From NCBI GenBank assembly GCA_020746105.1, contig CM036626.1:21131001-21195000 (forward strand): 64,000 nt of DNA, written 5' to 3'. This DNA comes from Trogon surrucura (lineage: Eukaryota > Chordata > Aves > Trogoniformes > Trogonidae). The number at the start of each line of letters is the position of its first letter. Position 1 is the stretch's first letter. The position numbers and the translations under genes are program-made. The notes below the pieces were generated by a model, which saw nothing but the letters and a program-made list of their open reading frames with translations, searched no databases and was not told the origin of the DNA. This document shows, in pieces, positions 62,989 through 64,000 of this stretch.

Positions 62989-64000
62989 CTCTATAAAAAA
63001 AAACCCACCACCAAGCCTGTAACTCATTTAAAGATGACGCATGCTTGAGCATTATTGTATGCTACCTTTCAGTGAGACTGCTTATCCTGAAATGTTTCTT
63101 ATTTTCTGTCTCAGTTTGAGTATGTGAATGAATAATGACATGTGAATAACGTGAAAGAATGGGTTATTCACCTTTGAATGCCTGTTCATTGGAGTAGTTC
63201 CATTAATAGAACAGCAATGAGAAGCATTTTTTCCTGTGTGGATTCTCCAGCACTTAATGAGGTCTGGATTTACATCATAGCCTTTTATTTCCTAGAAATG
63301 CCAATATCAGTCTTGCTGCTTTGCATCGCAGCCCGGGGCCTGTCTCTCTCCAGCTTGGCCGTTCCTTAAGAGCTCTAACCTGCCCTCAGACTCCCATCCA
63401 GATGCTCTTTCTGGCTTTTCACCTTGCTCCTCACCTCGCCTGCATGGTTTGAGTGTCCCAGAGCTCTGCCCGAGAGGCATTTTTCCAGGCTGTTTTGATG
63501 CTGGTCCAGACCGTGTGTATGTCCTTCCCTTTCAAGAGTAGTAAATGTGTCACTAGCAGGGGACCTCCCTGCCCAGCAGCACCTGATAAACGTTCTCTCA
63601 ATCCCACGTCCTGCTCTGCTGGTGCTTCCCATCACACCGACCCTCATGCAGGAGGGAGGGGAAAAAATAAAAATAAACAGTCGTTTTTGTAAGCTGTTAC
63701 ATTAACCTTTAAATCCCGTTTGAAATCTCGCCGTGCTCCAACTCGTGGTGCTGTCGAGGTGTAGGACAAGCTCCTGGTTATGTCCCTTATGTCACTGTCC
63801 CCTCTCCCAACCTTGGGCGCTCTCTGGTTTTCCCTCCCGTAGCATCCTGTCCGTCACCCCGGTGGTGAGCTGGCCAGGTGCCTTCTCTGTGCTGTTCCTT
63901 GCAACGCCAAGAAAAACGGGATCCTCAATCCCGATTTCTAGGCTGCACCGTAAAGAATAAGGGTTATGATGATGATCGGTGCCATTCTGATTTATCCCAT
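62989..64000. other. Unique noncoding DNA
   Basis: The composition becomes more pyrimidine- and C-rich on the plus strand from about 63.3 kb. Open frames of 75-90 codons occur on both strands without family motifs. No exon boundary or repeat is recognised. Confidence 0.6.

Noticed and set aside
1-64000. LTR retroviral copies, DNA transposon ends, CRISPR-like regular arrays
   Set aside because: Scanned by eye for paired long terminal repeats, primer-binding and polypurine motifs, terminal inverted repeats and regularly spaced repeats. None was convincing.

Overview
The window reads as a stretch of bird nuclear genome, either a long intron or an intergenic gene desert. The best evidence is seven recognisable 3'-terminal fragments of CR1, the main LINE of birds and other sauropsids. 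Several of them keep the diagnostic CR1 tail of short ATTCTATG-type repeats and a readable C-terminus of the ORF2 protein with a W-x-R-L-P-R/K motif. Overall the DNA is AT-rich and CpG-poor, with many poly-A/poly-T runs and T/G-rich tracts. No species can be named from the sequence.

I find no coding exon, tRNA, rRNA, CRISPR array, LTR element or intact transposon that I can support. The longest open frames (about 140-160 codons) are what chance gives in 64 kb of six frames. Several have no ATG at the front, they have no family motif, and many lie opposite another open frame.

Layout: 1-10.36 kb is unique AT-rich DNA with homopolymer runs, a possible ancient MIR remnant near 8.2 kb and a homeodomain/E-box cluster near 9.4 kb. 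An old CR1 lies at 10.36-10.67 kb and another at 17.30-17.57 kb. A GC-rich, strongly self-complementary patch sits at 22.54-22.68 kb, next to a conserved-looking block at 23.03-23.32 kb that contains a perfect inverted repeat. A young-looking CR1 lies at 25.13-25.39 kb. From 25.4 to 53.4 kb I see unique DNA with simple repeats, three short tandem duplications, a MIR-like remnant near 37.1 kb and an enhancer-like block near 40.0 kb. A very degraded reverse-transcriptase region of a CR1-type LINE lies near 53.45-53.85 kb. A compact cluster of four CR1 fragments in both orientations occupies 60.36-62.99 kb.

There is no set of genes acting together here. Any function is probably cis-regulatory or structural. 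I found no convincing undescribed biological system. The best second looks are the GC-rich nested hairpin at 22.58-22.64 kb, the two other inverted repeats (23.18 and 56.75 kb), the palindrome/homeodomain block at 40.0 kb and the CR1 cluster at 60-63 kb.
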